Notes: generated by a model from the sequence alone, not told the origin. Positions 7,758-16,957 are shown, counted from the stretch's first letter. The stretch is 46,569 nucleotides of DNA from an uncultured Coriobacteriia bacterium (GCA_948466335.1 CAOKAE010000013.1:1-46569), one strand, 5' to 3'. Numbers and translations are program-made.

Positions 7758-8798
7758 GTGAACGATATTGTGACGATCGCCTTGGGGCTTGCTGGTGGCC
7801 TGGCGATTTTCCTCTACGGCATGGGCACGATGAGCACGAGCTTGCAGGAGGCGGCGGGCGAGCGCATGCGCGCGATTCTTGCGACGGTGACGAAAAACCC
7901 GATCATGGGGGTCCTGGCCGGAGCGCTTGCGACTGCAGTGCTCCAGAGTTCGAGTGCCACGACGGTTATGGTCATCGGATTCGTGAGCGCGGGTCTCATG
8001 CGCCTGCCCCAGGCCATTCCCATCGTCATGGGGGCAAATATCGGCACTACCATCACGGCGCAGATCATCGCATTCAGATTGTCCGACTACATTCTCCTGT
8101 TCGTCGCAACCGGCTTTCTCATAATGACGCTTGCCAGGACAACACGCGTAAGACTATCGGGGCGTTCCGTGTTCGGGTTCGGTTTGCTCTTCGTCGGCAT
8201 CGAGACCATGAGCTCGGTCATGGGGCCCCTGGCGGAAAGCCCCGTTTTCGCCGAGCTGATTACCCAGGTAGCTGGTATGCCCGTTCTGGGTGTCGTGCTG
8301 GGCACGGTCATGACGCTCGTTGTGCAAAGCTCGAGTGCCACCATCGCGGTGCTCCAGGGCATTGCGGCGCAACCGGGTGTCGACGGATCGAGTGTCCTGG
8401 GCCTCGAGGGCGCCATTCCCATCTTGCTCGGTGACAACCTGGGCACTACCGTGACGGCGCTACTGGCCTCCATTGGACAATCACGCGATGCGAAGCGCGT
8501 CGCCTTGGCACATTGCATCTTCAACCTTTCGGGTTGTCTGCTCTTCGTGGGACTCGCCGGGCCTTTCGCGAGCTTGGTGGCAACCATTCCGCCGTCGGGT
8601 GATGGCATCGAGCTTATCGCGCGTCAGATTGCCAACGCCCATACGTGCTTCAACGTCATCATGACGTTCATTTGGCTACCGCTCGTGTCGCTCATGGTCA
8701 AGATCGTCATGCTCATTCTGCCCGAGCGTCCGAGTCGGCCGCGCCAGCTCGCGGGCACGCCGGGATTGCAGGTGTCCGAGGACACGCTCGTCGCGTGA
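7758..8798 (+). CDS. Na+/phosphate cotransporter, PNaS (NptA) family
   Basis: 346 residues from the chosen GTG, which has AGAGAGGA about 9 nt upstream; another in-frame GTG is at 7734, and longer versions would carry non-membrane sequence. The protein shows the inverted two-repeat design of the family: LQSSSATTVM with GANIGTTIT in the first half and VQSSSATIAV with GDNLGTTVTALL in the second, in a wholly hydrophobic chain. It lacks the C-terminal PhoU-like domain found in longer homologues. It imports inorganic phosphate with sodium. The Pho-box-like array upstream and the adjoining two-component genes suggest induction at low phosphate. Confidence 0.88.
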   Translation: MNDIVTIALGLAGGLAIFLYGMGTMSTSLQEAAGERMRAILATVTKNPIMGVLAGALATAVLQSSSATTVMVIGFVSAGLMRLPQAIPIVMGANIGTTITAQIIAFRLSDYILLFVATGFLIMTLARTTRVRLSGRSVFGFGLLFVGIETMSSVMGPLAESPVFAELITQVAGMPVLGVVLGTVMTLVVQSSSATIAVLQGIAAQPGVDGSSVLGLEGAIPILLGDNLGTTVTALLASIGQSRDAKRVALAHCIFNLSGCLLFVGLAGPFASLVATIPPSGDGIELIARQIANAHTCFNVIMTFIWLPLVSLMVKIVMLILPERPSRPRQLAGTPGLQVSEDTLVA

Positions 8799-8847
8799 TG
8801 GTCGTGCGCTAGAATGGGCGAGACGAGGAGAGGCGAAGGGAGGTCAC

Positions 8848-9573
8848 ATGGCAGGACGCGAAGACGTGCCGCTCGTGTTCTACGTCGAGGACGACGAGAA
8901 CATCCGCGACCTCACGCTATATGCGCTTCGCCAGGCCGGGTTCGAAGGTCGGGGCTTTTCCGACGCCGATGCCTTCTTTGCGGCCTGTGAAAGGGAAGTT
9001 CCCGATCTCGTACTTCTCGACATCATGCTTCCGGGAACCGATGGGCTGGGAATTCTCTCCTCACTTCGGTCCGATGCCCGCTTGGGGGACGTTCCCGTCA
9101 TAATGCTCACCGCCAAAGGAACCGAGTTCGACACCATTAGCGGTTTGGATGCCGGCGCCGATGACTACCTTGCCAAGCCCTTTTCCATGATGGAGCTCGT
9201 TTCTCGATCCAATGCGCTGTTGCGCCGTGCGCGCCGTTCATCCGTCGTGGCGCATGGCGAGTGCCTCGTTTGTGGCCCACTCGTCCTCGACGTGCGTGCG
9301 CATACGATCGAGATGGCCGGCAAGCCAGTCGATCTCACGCCCAAGGAATTCGACCTGCTCAAGGTGCTGATGCACAATCCGGGACATGCTCTCTCACGCG
9401 GCAAGCTCTTCGAGGCCGTGTGGGGATCGCAGTTCTTCGGCGCAACACGCACGGTTGACGTGCACGTGCAGACGCTGCGCCAGAAGCTCGATCGCGTCGC
9501 GCCGGGCGCGAGCTCGTTGCTCGAGACCGTTCGCGGCGTGGGATATCGTCTGCGTTGCGGAGACGATGCATGA
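8848..9573 (+). CDS. PhoB-like response regulator, OmpR family
   Basis: 241 residues. The N-terminal receiver domain has acidic residues VEDDEN, acceptor Asp58 (LVLLDIMLPG) and the Lys of YLAKPFS. The C-terminal winged helix contains the family signatures LTPKEFDLLKVL and RTVDVHVQTLRQKL. GGGAGG lies just before the ATG. It is 49 bp downstream of the phosphate symporter and overlaps the kinase start by ATGA, so the two signalling proteins are translationally coupled. The context makes phosphate sensing likely and makes it the obvious candidate to bind the array at 7662-7700. Several OmpR-type regulators look alike, so the PhoB name is by context. Confidence 0.88.
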   Translation: MAGREDVPLVFYVEDDENIRDLTLYALRQAGFEGRGFSDADAFFAACEREVPDLVLLDIMLPGTDGLGILSSLRSDARLGDVPVIMLTAKGTEFDTISGLDAGADDYLAKPFSMMELVSRSNALLRRARRSSVVAHGECLVCGPLVLDVRAHTIEMAGKPVDLTPKEFDLLKVLMHNPGHALSRGKLFEAVWGSQFFGATRTVDVHVQTLRQKLDRVAPGASSLLETVRGVGYRLRCGDDA

Positions 9574-10982
9574 ACGAGAACTTCCCGATGTCGCGTGGGC
9601 ATATCCGTCCACGCAGTCTCTCGCGCAGCATATTCACCGCGGTTCTCGCATTCACGTTGCTCGCCGTTCTCGCCACGGCCGTTGCCCTGGTCACCGTTGC
9701 CTATTTCTCCGAGGAGAAGCGGTCCGAAGACCTTCTGGTCGAGCGGGCGCGTTCGTGTGCCGAGACACTCGATTCGCGTGCTCCCGATTCGCGCATCGAG
9801 GTTCTCGAAGGGCAGTTTTCCGGTCCAGAGCGTTTCACGCTCGTCGATTCGACAGGGCAGGTCATCTTCGATACCGCAGTGCGTGATGGAGAGCTCGACA
9901 ATCATCATGAACGTCCCGAGATGATCGCCGCGGGGCATTCGGGCGAGGGCGTGCTGGTGCGTCATTCCGATACCCTGAACAAGGACATTCTCTACGTGGC
10001 CGAGCGTCTTTCCGATGGATGCTTCGTGCGCGTGAGCGAGGAACGCCTGTCGCTCCTGGCCTTTCTGGGTTCGATGGCCCTGCCCATGGGCGTCGTGCTC
10101 GTCTGCGCCGTGCTGCTTGTCATCGTGCTCTCGCGCCTTCTGACATCGCGCATCATGCGCCCCTTGAACGACTTGGATGTGAATGCCCCCCTCTCCGGGG
10201 AGGTCTACGAGGAGATGCGTCCGTTGCTTGTGCGCGTGAACGAGCAGCAGGAGCAGCTGAGGCAACAGAACGAAGAGCTCAAGAGGGCCGAGGGACTGCG
10301 ACGGGAGTTCTCGGCAAACGTCTCGCACGAGATGAAGACGCCATTGCAGGTGATATCGGGGTCCGCCGAGATGATCGCCGGTGGTCTGGTCGATCCCGAT
10401 GACATGCAGGATTTCGGGAATCGCATCTATCTGGAGTCCCAACGCTTGCGGGCGCTTATAAACGACGTTCTTACGCTTTCGCGTCTTGACGAATCATCGT
10501 TTGACGGTGCCGAGCGTGTGTCCGTCAACATGTTGGAGCTCGTGCGACGCTGTTGCGAGCGTCTCGCGCCTCTGGCACAGGCACATGACGTCGGGGTCAC
10601 GTGCGACGGCATCTGTCTGCATGCCATGGGAAACGAGCCGTTGCTCGAACAGGCGGTCTCGAACCTCGTCGAGAACGCCATACGCTATTCGGAAGACGGA
10701 GGCGCGGTCGATGTTCACGTTGAGGCATCCGGGGTGGCGGATGACCCCCAGGTGGTCGTGCGCGTGCATGACGAGGGCATCGGCATTCCAGACGATGATC
10801 GCGAGAAGGTTTTCGAGCGCTTCTACCGTACGGAGAAGAGCCGGTCGAAGGAAACCGGCGGTACGGGCCTGGGTCTCGCCATCGTGAAGCACGCCGCTCT
10901 TTACCATGGCGGGGATGTCGCTGTCGAAAGCGTTCTGGGCAAGGGGAGCACTTTCGTCTTGCGCTTGCCTGCACAGGCATAG
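9570..10982 (+). CDS. PhoR-like sensor histidine kinase
   Basis: 470 residues from ATG 9570, which overlaps the regulator stop (9571-9573). Topology: a short cytoplasmic tail, membrane helix at about 21-47, an extracellular sensor of about 110 residues, a second helix at about 160-185, a coiled-coil linker, then HisKA with His253 in NVSHEMKTPL and an HATPase domain with the N box (NAIRYSEDG), DEGIGIP and GGTGLGLAI. This is the class I layout of PhoR/VicK-type kinases. It should phosphorylate the adjoining regulator. The frame stays open five codons upstream, but the coupled start is preferred. Confidence 0.88.
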   Translation: MNENFPMSRGHIRPRSLSRSIFTAVLAFTLLAVLATAVALVTVAYFSEEKRSEDLLVERARSCAETLDSRAPDSRIEVLEGQFSGPERFTLVDSTGQVIFDTAVRDGELDNHHERPEMIAAGHSGEGVLVRHSDTLNKDILYVAERLSDGCFVRVSEERLSLLAFLGSMALPMGVVLVCAVLLVIVLSRLLTSRIMRPLNDLDVNAPLSGEVYEEMRPLLVRVNEQQEQLRQQNEELKRAEGLRREFSANVSHEMKTPLQVISGSAEMIAGGLVDPDDMQDFGNRIYLESQRLRALINDVLTLSRLDESSFDGAERVSVNMLELVRRCCERLAPLAQAHDVGVTCDGICLHAMGNEPLLEQAVSNLVENAIRYSEDGGAVDVHVEASGVADDPQVVVRVHDEGIGIPDDDREKVFERFYRTEKSRSKETGGTGLGLAIVKHAALYHGGDVAVESVLGKGSTFVLRLPAQA

Positions 10983-11063
10983 GGAAGGACATTCGTCGTG
11001 CGGATGTCGTGATGCAAAACGGTGTATCATGGCGGCACGGTTTTCCGATTGCGGGGAGATGCG

Positions 11064-11519
11064 ATGTTTCGGGTTCATGCAAAGTATCTGCTGCTCATAG
11101 CTGCTGCCGTGTGGTTCGTCGCGGGCGTCAACATCGCGCGCCTCGGCGTCATCGCCATCGGGGAGGGCACGATGCCCCTGTGGCTGCTCGTCGTCGGCAT
11201 CCCCGTCGTCTTCGTCGCGTTCCACACCATGTTCAGCAAGCTCGTCGGCAAGCATGCCGACCGCATCCGCGGCTACGGCGAGAATCACATGCACGTCCTG
11301 CGCTTCTTCGACGTGAAGGGCTACATCATCATGGCCATCATGATGGGTGGCGGCATCTCGCTGCGCGCCTTTGGCATCGTGCCGGGCTGGTTCGTCGCGT
11401 TCTTCTACACGGGGCTCGGTTGCGCGCTTGCCCTTGCCGGCATCGGCTTTCTCATCCATTACCTCAAGCGTGGTAGCCAGATCACCTGCCCGGTCACGAA
11501 GAAGATCCGCCTAGCATAG
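11064..11519 (+). CDS. Small four-helix membrane protein of unknown function
   Basis: 151 residues with four predicted membrane helices: about 8-28, 37-56, 87-107 and 112-135. A short polar HADRIRGYGENHMH loop lies between helices 2 and 3. The start at 11064 has GGGGAG 7 nt upstream. I do not recognise the family. It lies 81 bp after the kinase gene, with a possible -10 (TATCAT) in between, and may be independently transcribed. No catalytic motif is visible. Confidence 0.75.
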   Translation: MFRVHAKYLLLIAAAVWFVAGVNIARLGVIAIGEGTMPLWLLVVGIPVVFVAFHTMFSKLVGKHADRIRGYGENHMHVLRFFDVKGYIIMAIMMGGGISLRAFGIVPGWFVAFFYTGLGCALALAGIGFLIHYLKRGSQITCPVTKKIRLA

Positions 11520-11568
11520 GGATGGCCGTGCAAAGGCTTTCCGTGATTCCGTATCTTTGGAAGCTCCC

Positions 11569-11599
11569 TTGACTTAAAGTCAGCTTTAAGTGATACAAC
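11569..11599 (+). promoter_or_regulatory. MerR-type promoter
   Basis: TTGACT (11569-11574) and TACAAC (11594-11599) are separated by 19 bp. A perfect inverted repeat, ACTTAAAG (11572-11579) and CTTTAAGT (11584-11591), fills the long spacer. This over-long spacer holding the palindrome is the hallmark of promoters twisted into register by MerR-family activators. No merR gene is in the window. Confidence 0.82.
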
Positions 11600-11637
11600 A
11601 CGCTTGCAAGATTGACTCATGACCCAGGGGGACCATC

Positions 11638-12384
11638 ATGGCTAAGGTGCAGCAGACGGCAGGACGCGATACGCTCGGGAACTTCGCCCCGATGTTCGCC
11701 GAGCTCAACGACGACGTGCTCTTCGGCGAGGTGTGGAGCGATGACACGCTCGACCTCAAGACGCGTTCCATGCTCACGGTGACGACGCTCGTGGCCAAGG
11801 GGCTCGTGGACTCGTCCTTCGAGTACCATCTGACGAGCGCCAGGCAAAACGGCGTGAGTGCCCAGGAGATGGCGGCGCTGCTTACCCACGTGGCGTTCTA
11901 CGCCGGCTGGCCCAACGCCTGGGCGGCGTTTCGCATGGCGCTTCCGGTCTATGGCGACGAGCTCGAGGACGCGCAGCCTCGGGGCGGCCTGTTTGGACTG
12001 GGGCAGCCCAACGACGCCTACGCGCAGTATTTCACGGGACGTTCGTACCTCAACCCGCTCACCGACCCCGAGAAGACCCAGTTCGTGGCCAACGTCACCT
12101 TCGAGCCCGGCTGCCGTAACAGCTGGCACATCCACCACGCCGAGGAGGGTGGCGGGCAGATTCTGCTCGTGACCGATGGCCGTGGTTGGTATCAGGAGTG
12201 GGGTAGGGAGGCTCAGGAGCTGCATCCGGGCGATTGCGTGACCATCCCGGCCGGCGTGAAACACTGGCACGGCGCGGCCAAGGACAGCTGGATGAGCCAC
12301 GTGGCCTTCGAGGCCTGCGGTAGCGGCATGTCAAACGAGTGGCTCGAGCCGGTGAGCGACGAGGAATACGACAGGCTGGATTAG
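11638..12384 (+). CDS. Carboxymuconolactone decarboxylase-cupin fusion protein
   Basis: 248 residues. The first half (about 15-105) matches the CMD fold, with TLVAKGLVDSSFEYHLTSARQNGVS and a following helix of the kind seen in that family. It lacks the CxxC redox pair of AhpD-type members, so peroxidase activity is unlikely. The second half (about 140-225) is a cupin with metal-binding candidates in WHIHHAEEGGGQ, PGDCVTIPAG and KHWHGA. The ribosome site is GGGGGA. A MerR-type promoter lies directly upstream, and such CMD-cupin genes are often targets of MerR regulators responding to electrophiles; the reaction itself is unknown. Confidence 0.85.
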   Translation: MAKVQQTAGRDTLGNFAPMFAELNDDVLFGEVWSDDTLDLKTRSMLTVTTLVAKGLVDSSFEYHLTSARQNGVSAQEMAALLTHVAFYAGWPNAWAAFRMALPVYGDELEDAQPRGGLFGLGQPNDAYAQYFTGRSYLNPLTDPEKTQFVANVTFEPGCRNSWHIHHAEEGGGQILLVTDGRGWYQEWGREAQELHPGDCVTIPAGVKHWHGAAKDSWMSHVAFEACGSGMSNEWLEPVSDEEYDRLD

Positions 12385-12400
12385 AGGCCTAATCCAGCCT
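12373..12400. terminator. Hairpin spanning both stop codons of convergent genes
   Basis: A perfect 11-bp inverted repeat (AGGCTGGATTA / TAATCCAGCCT, 6-nt loop) contains the TAG of the cupin gene and the TAG of the diguanylate cyclase, which are only 4 bp apart. There is no T-run, so it may protect 3' ends rather than terminate by itself. Confidence 0.6.
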
Positions 12401-13738
12401 GCGTAGCGTGGCACGGAACTTGCCCGCGCGCTTGGCGACATAGAGCGCCTCGTCGGCTACCTGGTACAACTCGTCGAAGGTGACGGGAAAGCGCGTGGTG
12501 GCGGCCGCGCCGATGGTGATGGAGGGACATAGGTCGGCGGGGAAATCGGTTGGACGATCCGCCTCGGCGTAGAGGCCCGCCGATAGCTGGTCGAGCACGC
12601 GGCTCAGGGCCGGGTCGCTGCCCAGGCCGGCTGCGAAGATGGCGAACTCGTCGCCGCCGAGGCGGACGATGATGTCGTCCCTGCGCATGTTGCGAACGAG
12701 GAAGTTCGCAATCTCCTGCAGCACCCGGTCGCCCATCGGGTGCCCGAATCCGTCATTGACCTGCTTGAAATCGTCGACGTCCACGAGGAGCAGGCAGCAG
12801 CCGCCACGGCATTCCTCGCCGGAAAGCGCCTGCTCGATGCGCGTCATCGCGGCATTGCGGTTGAAGACGCCCGTGAGACCGTCCAGCTCCGCCATCTTGC
12901 GCAGGTTCGCCTCGCGCATGACCATGGCGTGCGTGTCGAGCAGACGTCCCACGTGGCGCAGCGGCAGGCCCGTGTCGTCGTCGAAGATGACGAAGGATTG
13001 GTAGCGACACCAGATGGGATTGCCCTCGTCGTCGGGCAGCGAGGTCTCGATGTCGATGAAGTCGCCCTTTTCGACGACCTCGTGCAGGGAACCGGCATCG
13101 TGGACTTCCAGGTCGATGTCGCAGGCCTTGTCGCAGCGCTTGCGCAAGATGAGGTCACCCGAGAGGGGAGGGCGCCTGAAACGTGCCTCGAAGTCGCCGA
13201 AGAGCTCGCCGGTCTGCTTCTGGCAGTCGATGTCGAAGACGACGTCGCGGGAGAGCATCGTCAGCATGTCTATGCGTTCCTCGGCGCGTTCGAGCTGGCG
13301 TTGGTTCTCCATCTTGTCGGTGATGTCGATGATGGTGACGTAGAACCAGGCCGTGCCATCGGCGTCGACCACGTAGCGCCCGCGGTCGTCGACCCAGCGC
13401 TCGATGAGGTCGGGACAATTGAGGCGGTAGGTCACCGCGTCGGTGTCTCCCACTCGTATCTGGGCGGTAATCTCGTCGGTGACGCGCTGGCGGTCATCGG
13501 GATGCACCATGCCAATGAAGGTGTTGCCCGTGATGGAGCAGAACTCCTCGTAGGTCTTGCAGCCGAACATGGCGAGCACGTCACGGCTCACGTAGTCGAT
13601 GGTGCCCTCGTCATCGGCGCGATAGCGAAATAGACCCCCGGGAATGCGGTCGAGGAACTCCTGCGACACCTCGTCCTCGATGACGCAGCCTTCATGGGAA
13701 CCGAGCTTTCCCTCGGTGACGCGATGAAATACGGTCAC
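12389..13738 (-). CDS. PAS-GGDEF diguanylate cyclase
   Basis: 449 residues, soluble. A PAS domain at about 30-140 (GLFRYRADDEG..IVDVTDK-type ending) and a second, degenerate PAS-like segment at about 170-280 precede a GGDEF domain at about 290-449. The active site reads RLGGDEF. An RxxD inhibitory site (RRDD) lies five residues before GGDEF, so product inhibition by c-di-GMP is likely. It makes c-di-GMP from two GTP. The start is GTG at 13738, with a purine-rich GGGGGT upstream. No other c-di-GMP gene is in the window. Confidence 0.87.
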   Translation of the reverse strand: MTVFHRVTEGKLGSHEGCVIEDEVSQEFLDRIPGGLFRYRADDEGTIDYVSRDVLAMFGCKTYEEFCSITGNTFIGMVHPDDRQRVTDEITAQIRVGDTDAVTYRLNCPDLIERWVDDRGRYVVDADGTAWFYVTIIDITDKMENQRQLERAEERIDMLTMLSRDVVFDIDCQKQTGELFGDFEARFRRPPLSGDLILRKRCDKACDIDLEVHDAGSLHEVVEKGDFIDIETSLPDDEGNPIWCRYQSFVIFDDDTGLPLRHVGRLLDTHAMVMREANLRKMAELDGLTGVFNRNAAMTRIEQALSGEECRGGCCLLLVDVDDFKQVNDGFGHPMGDRVLQEIANFLVRNMRRDDIIVRLGGDEFAIFAAGLGSDPALSRVLDQLSAGLYAEADRPTDFPADLCPSITIGAAATTRFPVTFDELYQVADEALYVAKRAGKFRATLRRLD

Positions 13739-13860
13739 GATGACCCCCGCTCCTGCCTTTGTGCATGCAACCTCACCATGGTACTACTTTGGCATACCGA
13801 GGATGTCCATGATGGAACGTTCGGGAGGAGATATCTGGGCCGTCATGCGTTGGAGCCGGG

Positions 13861-15138
13861 CTAGGACTCCTCGTTCGGAGCGTCGAGCTCGCGCACGGAG
13901 CGCGGCAGGTATGCGACCAGTCCCAGCAACAGGCAGGCGATACCGTCTACCACGAAGAACGGCGCGATGCCGATGACCTCGGCGAGCACGCCGCCGATGG
14001 CGATGCCGATGGGGCTCGCGAGCCCGAATACGGCGGTCAGAAGACCCATGGCACGCCCCATCTTCTCGTCGGGCACATGGCGTTGCGTGAGTGTCATGGT
14101 GGGGCCGTTGAACCAGGCGCAGACGGCGCCCATCAGCGCGACCAGGACCACGAACCAGATAAACGCGTCGGGTGGCAGAAGGCCGCAGGCCGCCGTGGTG
14201 GCGCCGACGCCGACGGCGGCGACGGCGATGAGGCCGGCAAGGCGCCTGCCGCCGCCCCAGGCGATTAAGACGCCCGAGCCGACGAGCATGCCGACGCCGA
14301 AGGCCGCCTCCACGATGGAGGCCATGTAGCCGTCCCCGGCGAAGTGATCGAAGGTCATGAGCGGGAACACGGCCGAAAGCGGGCTGAATATCATCATGCC
14401 CACGGTCACCATGGCGATGAGGAGGACGAGTCCGCGACTCTTCCCGACGGCCCGCGCGCCATCACGCAGGTTGGCGAGGACGTGCTGTTGCGCCGCGGCA
14501 GGATCGATCACCGTGGGGACCTTCGCGAGCAGAAGGCCGAATATGGCCACGCAGGCACCCGCGAAGTCGAGGAACATGACCGACGAGAACCCGAGCGTGG
14601 TGTAGAGGAAGATGCCGAAGGCCGGTGCCCCGATGGAGGCGACGGAGCCCAGGAGCTGGTCGAGCGTGTTGATGCGCAGCAGGTGCTTGTCGGGCACGAG
14701 CATGGGCATGGTCGCCATCATCGCCGGTCCGTGAAACGCCTGGCCCACGGCGCGGGCGATGCACACCACGAGGAGCAGTGCGATGGAGACGTCGCCGGCG
14801 AGGATGACGAGGCCCGCGATGAGCGAGACGATGCCGATGGCGCCGTCTGCGACGATCATGATGAGCTTGCGGTTGTGCTTGTCGGCCACGATGCCGCCGA
14901 AGGGGGAGATGAGGCCGACGGGAAGCATCACGCAGATCGTCATGACGGAGAGGACCAGGGCGCTGCCGGTGCTCTCGGTCACGTACCACACGACCGCGTA
15001 GCCCGCGGCATAGCTCGTGATCATCGAGACGGCCTGTCCGGCCCATATGACCGCGATGATGGAAAGCCAGTTTTTCTGCAGGGGCAGTCCCGCGGCACTC
15101 GTGGCGACGGTCGGCTGTTCGTCTTCTTTGGGCGTCAC
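13861..15138 (-). CDS. MFS transporter, probable drug efflux type
   Basis: 425 residues with 12 hydrophobic segments. The cytoplasmic loop between helices 2 and 3 carries the MFS motif as GGIVADKHNRK. The arrangement resembles MFS_3 pumps of the macrolide-efflux (Mef) type. The start is GTG at 15138, with GAGGAGGGG adjoining. It is transcribed toward the diguanylate cyclase but 122 bp away, and is divergent from the aldehyde dehydrogenase. The substrate cannot be inferred. Confidence 0.82.
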   Translation of the reverse strand: MTPKEDEQPTVATSAAGLPLQKNWLSIIAVIWAGQAVSMITSYAAGYAVVWYVTESTGSALVLSVMTICVMLPVGLISPFGGIVADKHNRKLIMIVADGAIGIVSLIAGLVILAGDVSIALLLVVCIARAVGQAFHGPAMMATMPMLVPDKHLLRINTLDQLLGSVASIGAPAFGIFLYTTLGFSSVMFLDFAGACVAIFGLLLAKVPTVIDPAAAQQHVLANLRDGARAVGKSRGLVLLIAMVTVGMMIFSPLSAVFPLMTFDHFAGDGYMASIVEAAFGVGMLVGSGVLIAWGGGRRLAGLIAVAAVGVGATTAACGLLPPDAFIWFVVLVALMGAVCAWFNGPTMTLTQRHVPDEKMGRAMGLLTAVFGLASPIGIAIGGVLAEVIGIAPFFVVDGIACLLLGLVAYLPRSVRELDAPNEES

Positions 15139-15278
15139 TGCCCCTCCTCACGTAGACGTACGCCATACGTTAAACGAAACGCCCGTGTGCTCGTCCCACA
15201 AGTTGGCAACGCATCGGGACATGACGCGTATTTTCTGTGCGCGTCCCATTTGACGCCATCCCATGCTTCGCGGGGGAG

Positions 15279-15314
15279 TACAATAGCAACAATGTGAACG
15301 GGCACAGGCGTGCC
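15279..15314 (+). promoter_or_regulatory. Promoter region of the aldehyde dehydrogenase gene
   Basis: A -10 hexamer TACAAT (15279-15284) is followed by a small hairpin GGGCAC-AGGC-GTGCCC (15299-15314) in the leader, 27 nt before the start. TTGACG at 15250-15255 is too far (23 bp) for a normal -35. Confidence 0.45.
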
Positions 15315-15340
15315 CACATTCAAGTCAAAGGAGGCTTTGA

Positions 15341-16795
15341 ATGAAGGAAGTTCAGCTTTTCATCAACGGCGAGTTCCTCGACAACGGCGATCGCGAGATG
15401 CGTGACAACATCAACCCCGCCACCGAGGAGGTCATCTCGCGTTTCCCCATGGCCACGCAGGCCGATGTCGATGCGGCCGTCGATGCGGCCTACGAGGCCC
15501 AGAAGTCCTGGGAGAAGGTCCCTGCCATCGAGCGTGCCGGCTACCTGATGGAGCTCGTCGAGCTCTTGCAGGAAAACCAGGAGCTCATGGCCCGCACCAC
15601 TTCCGAGGAAATGGGCAAGCCGCTCTCGCAGGCCATGGACGAGGCCGGTTGGCTGCCCGCCTACCTGCAGTACATGGCCGCGCAGGCACGCCACCTCAAG
15701 GGCCAGATCATCCCGTCGGACCGTCCCAACGAGAACATCTTCCTGTACAAGATGCCCATCGGCGTCGCCGGCCAGATCATGCCGTGGAACTTCCCGCTGT
15801 TCCTCATCGGCCGCAAGGTCGCCCCGGCGCTCATCGCCGGCTGCACCGTCGTGCTCAAGGCATCGTCGGACTGCCCCAACGGCGCCTACGAGTTTGCCAA
15901 GCTCGTCGAGAAGTCCTCGCTTCCCAAGGGCGTCATCAACGTCATCACCGGCTCCGGTGCGCTCACGGGCAATGCCCTTGCCTCCAACCCCAAGATCTCC
16001 ATTGTCACCATCACCGGTTCCACCGAGGTGGGCAAGAAGATCATGAAGGCCGCCGCCGACAACGTCACCAAGGTGTCGCTCGAGCTGGGCGGCAAGGCCC
16101 CCGTCATCGTCATGAACGACTGCAAGCTTGACGAGACGGTCGACAACGTGGTCGCCTCGCGCGTCATCAACACCGGCCAGGTGTGCAACGCCGCCGAGCG
16201 CGTCTACGTGCAGGAGGGCATCGCCGAGGAGTTCACCAAGAAGGTTATCGAGAAGATGAAGACCCTCACCTACGGTCCGGCCCTTGCCGGTGACTTCGAC
16301 ATGGGCTCCATGGTCAACAAGGCCCAGCAGGAGCATGTCGACGAGATGGTGCAGTCCGCCATCGCCGAGGGTGCCACGGTTGCCTGCGGCGGTCACAAGG
16401 CCCAGGTGGACGGCAAGGGCTTCTTCTACGAGCCCACGGTCATCACCGGCTGCACCCATGACATGCGCATCATGCGCGAGGAAATCTTCGGACCCGTGCT
16501 GCCCATCACCACCTTCAAGACGCTCGACGAGGCCATCGAGATGGCCAACGACAGCGTCTACGGTCTGACGAGCTCCATCTTCACCACGGATTACGACACG
16601 GTCATGCGCGCCATGAACGAGATCAAGTTCGGCGAGACCTACGTCAACCGCGAGCACTTCGAGGCCTTCCAGGGCTTCCACCAGGGCGTGCGCCAGTCCG
16701 GCATCGGCGGCGAGGACGGCGAGCTGGGCGTCGAGGAGTACCTCGAGACCCACGTGTGCTACGTCGACTGGGACACCGAGCGCAACAAGGCGTAA
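15341..16795 (+). CDS. NAD-dependent aldehyde dehydrogenase, lactaldehyde (AldA) type
   Basis: 484 residues, full length. It has the NAD-binding and catalytic features [16 protein letters not shown], the general-base Glu in LELGGKAP and the nucleophile Cys in [12 protein letters not shown]. The C-terminal stretch [22 protein letters not shown] closely resembles E. coli AldA, so lactaldehyde or glycolaldehyde is the likely substrate, giving lactate or glycolate with NADH. AAAGGAGG lies 7 nt upstream. Codon use is strongly biased (GCC, ATC, CTC, AAG), more so than its neighbours, which suggests high expression. It is single, with a terminator behind it. Confidence 0.88.
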   Translation: MKEVQLFINGEFLDNGDREMRDNINPATEEVISRFPMATQADVDAAVDAAYEAQKSWEKVPAIERAGYLMELVELLQENQELMARTTSEEMGKPLSQAMDEAGWLPAYLQYMAAQARHLKGQIIPSDRPNENIFLYKMPIGVAGQIMPWNFPLFLIGRKVAPALIAGCTVVLKASSDCPNGAYEFAKLVEKSSLPKGVINVITGSGALTGNALASNPKISIVTITGSTEVGKKIMKAAADNVTKVSLELGGKAPVIVMNDCKLDETVDNVVASRVINTGQVCNAAERVYVQEGIAEEFTKKVIEKMKTLTYGPALAGDFDMGSMVNKAQQEHVDEMVQSAIAEGATVACGGHKAQVDGKGFFYEPTVITGCTHDMRIMREEIFGPVLPITTFKTLDEAIEMANDSVYGLTSSIFTTDYDTVMRAMNEIKFGETYVNREHFEAFQGFHQGVRQSGIGGEDGELGVEEYLETHVCYVDWDTERNKA

Positions 16796-16821
16796 GGGCT
16801 GTCACATATCACGCGTGACAG

Positions 16822-16850
16822 GGGAGCGTCCCATCCGGGGCGCTCCCTTT
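16822..16850 (+). terminator. Terminator after aldehyde dehydrogenase
   Basis: The hairpin GGGAGCGTCCC / GGGGCGCTCCC (one G-T pair, 4-nt loop) is followed by TTTCGTTTC. A weaker GTCAC..GTGAC repeat (16801-16819) precedes it. Confidence 0.8.
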
Positions 16851-16888
16851 CGTTTCGAAAGGACCGTGTGCCCGGGCATTTCCGCCGC

Positions 16889-16932
16889 GGGGGGGGGGGC
16901 GCTTGACCCCTCTTTCGCGTTTGTACTAGTCT
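16889..16932 (+). promoter_or_regulatory. Promoter of the LysR gene behind an 11-G tract
   Basis: A run of eleven G (16889-16899) ends 3 nt before TTGACC (16903-16908), with TAGTCT (16927-16932) 18 bp further on as a plausible -10. The start of the LysR gene is 25 bp downstream. A homopolymer touching a promoter can vary in length. Confidence 0.5.
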
Positions 16933-16957
16933 TCAAATAATCGTCAAGGGAGAGGTC

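Noticed and set aside
15320-16753. Long open frame antisense to the aldehyde dehydrogenase
   Set aside because: The opposite strand encodes a complete, motif-rich enzyme; the antisense frame is rich in Gly, Val and Leu from codon complementarity.
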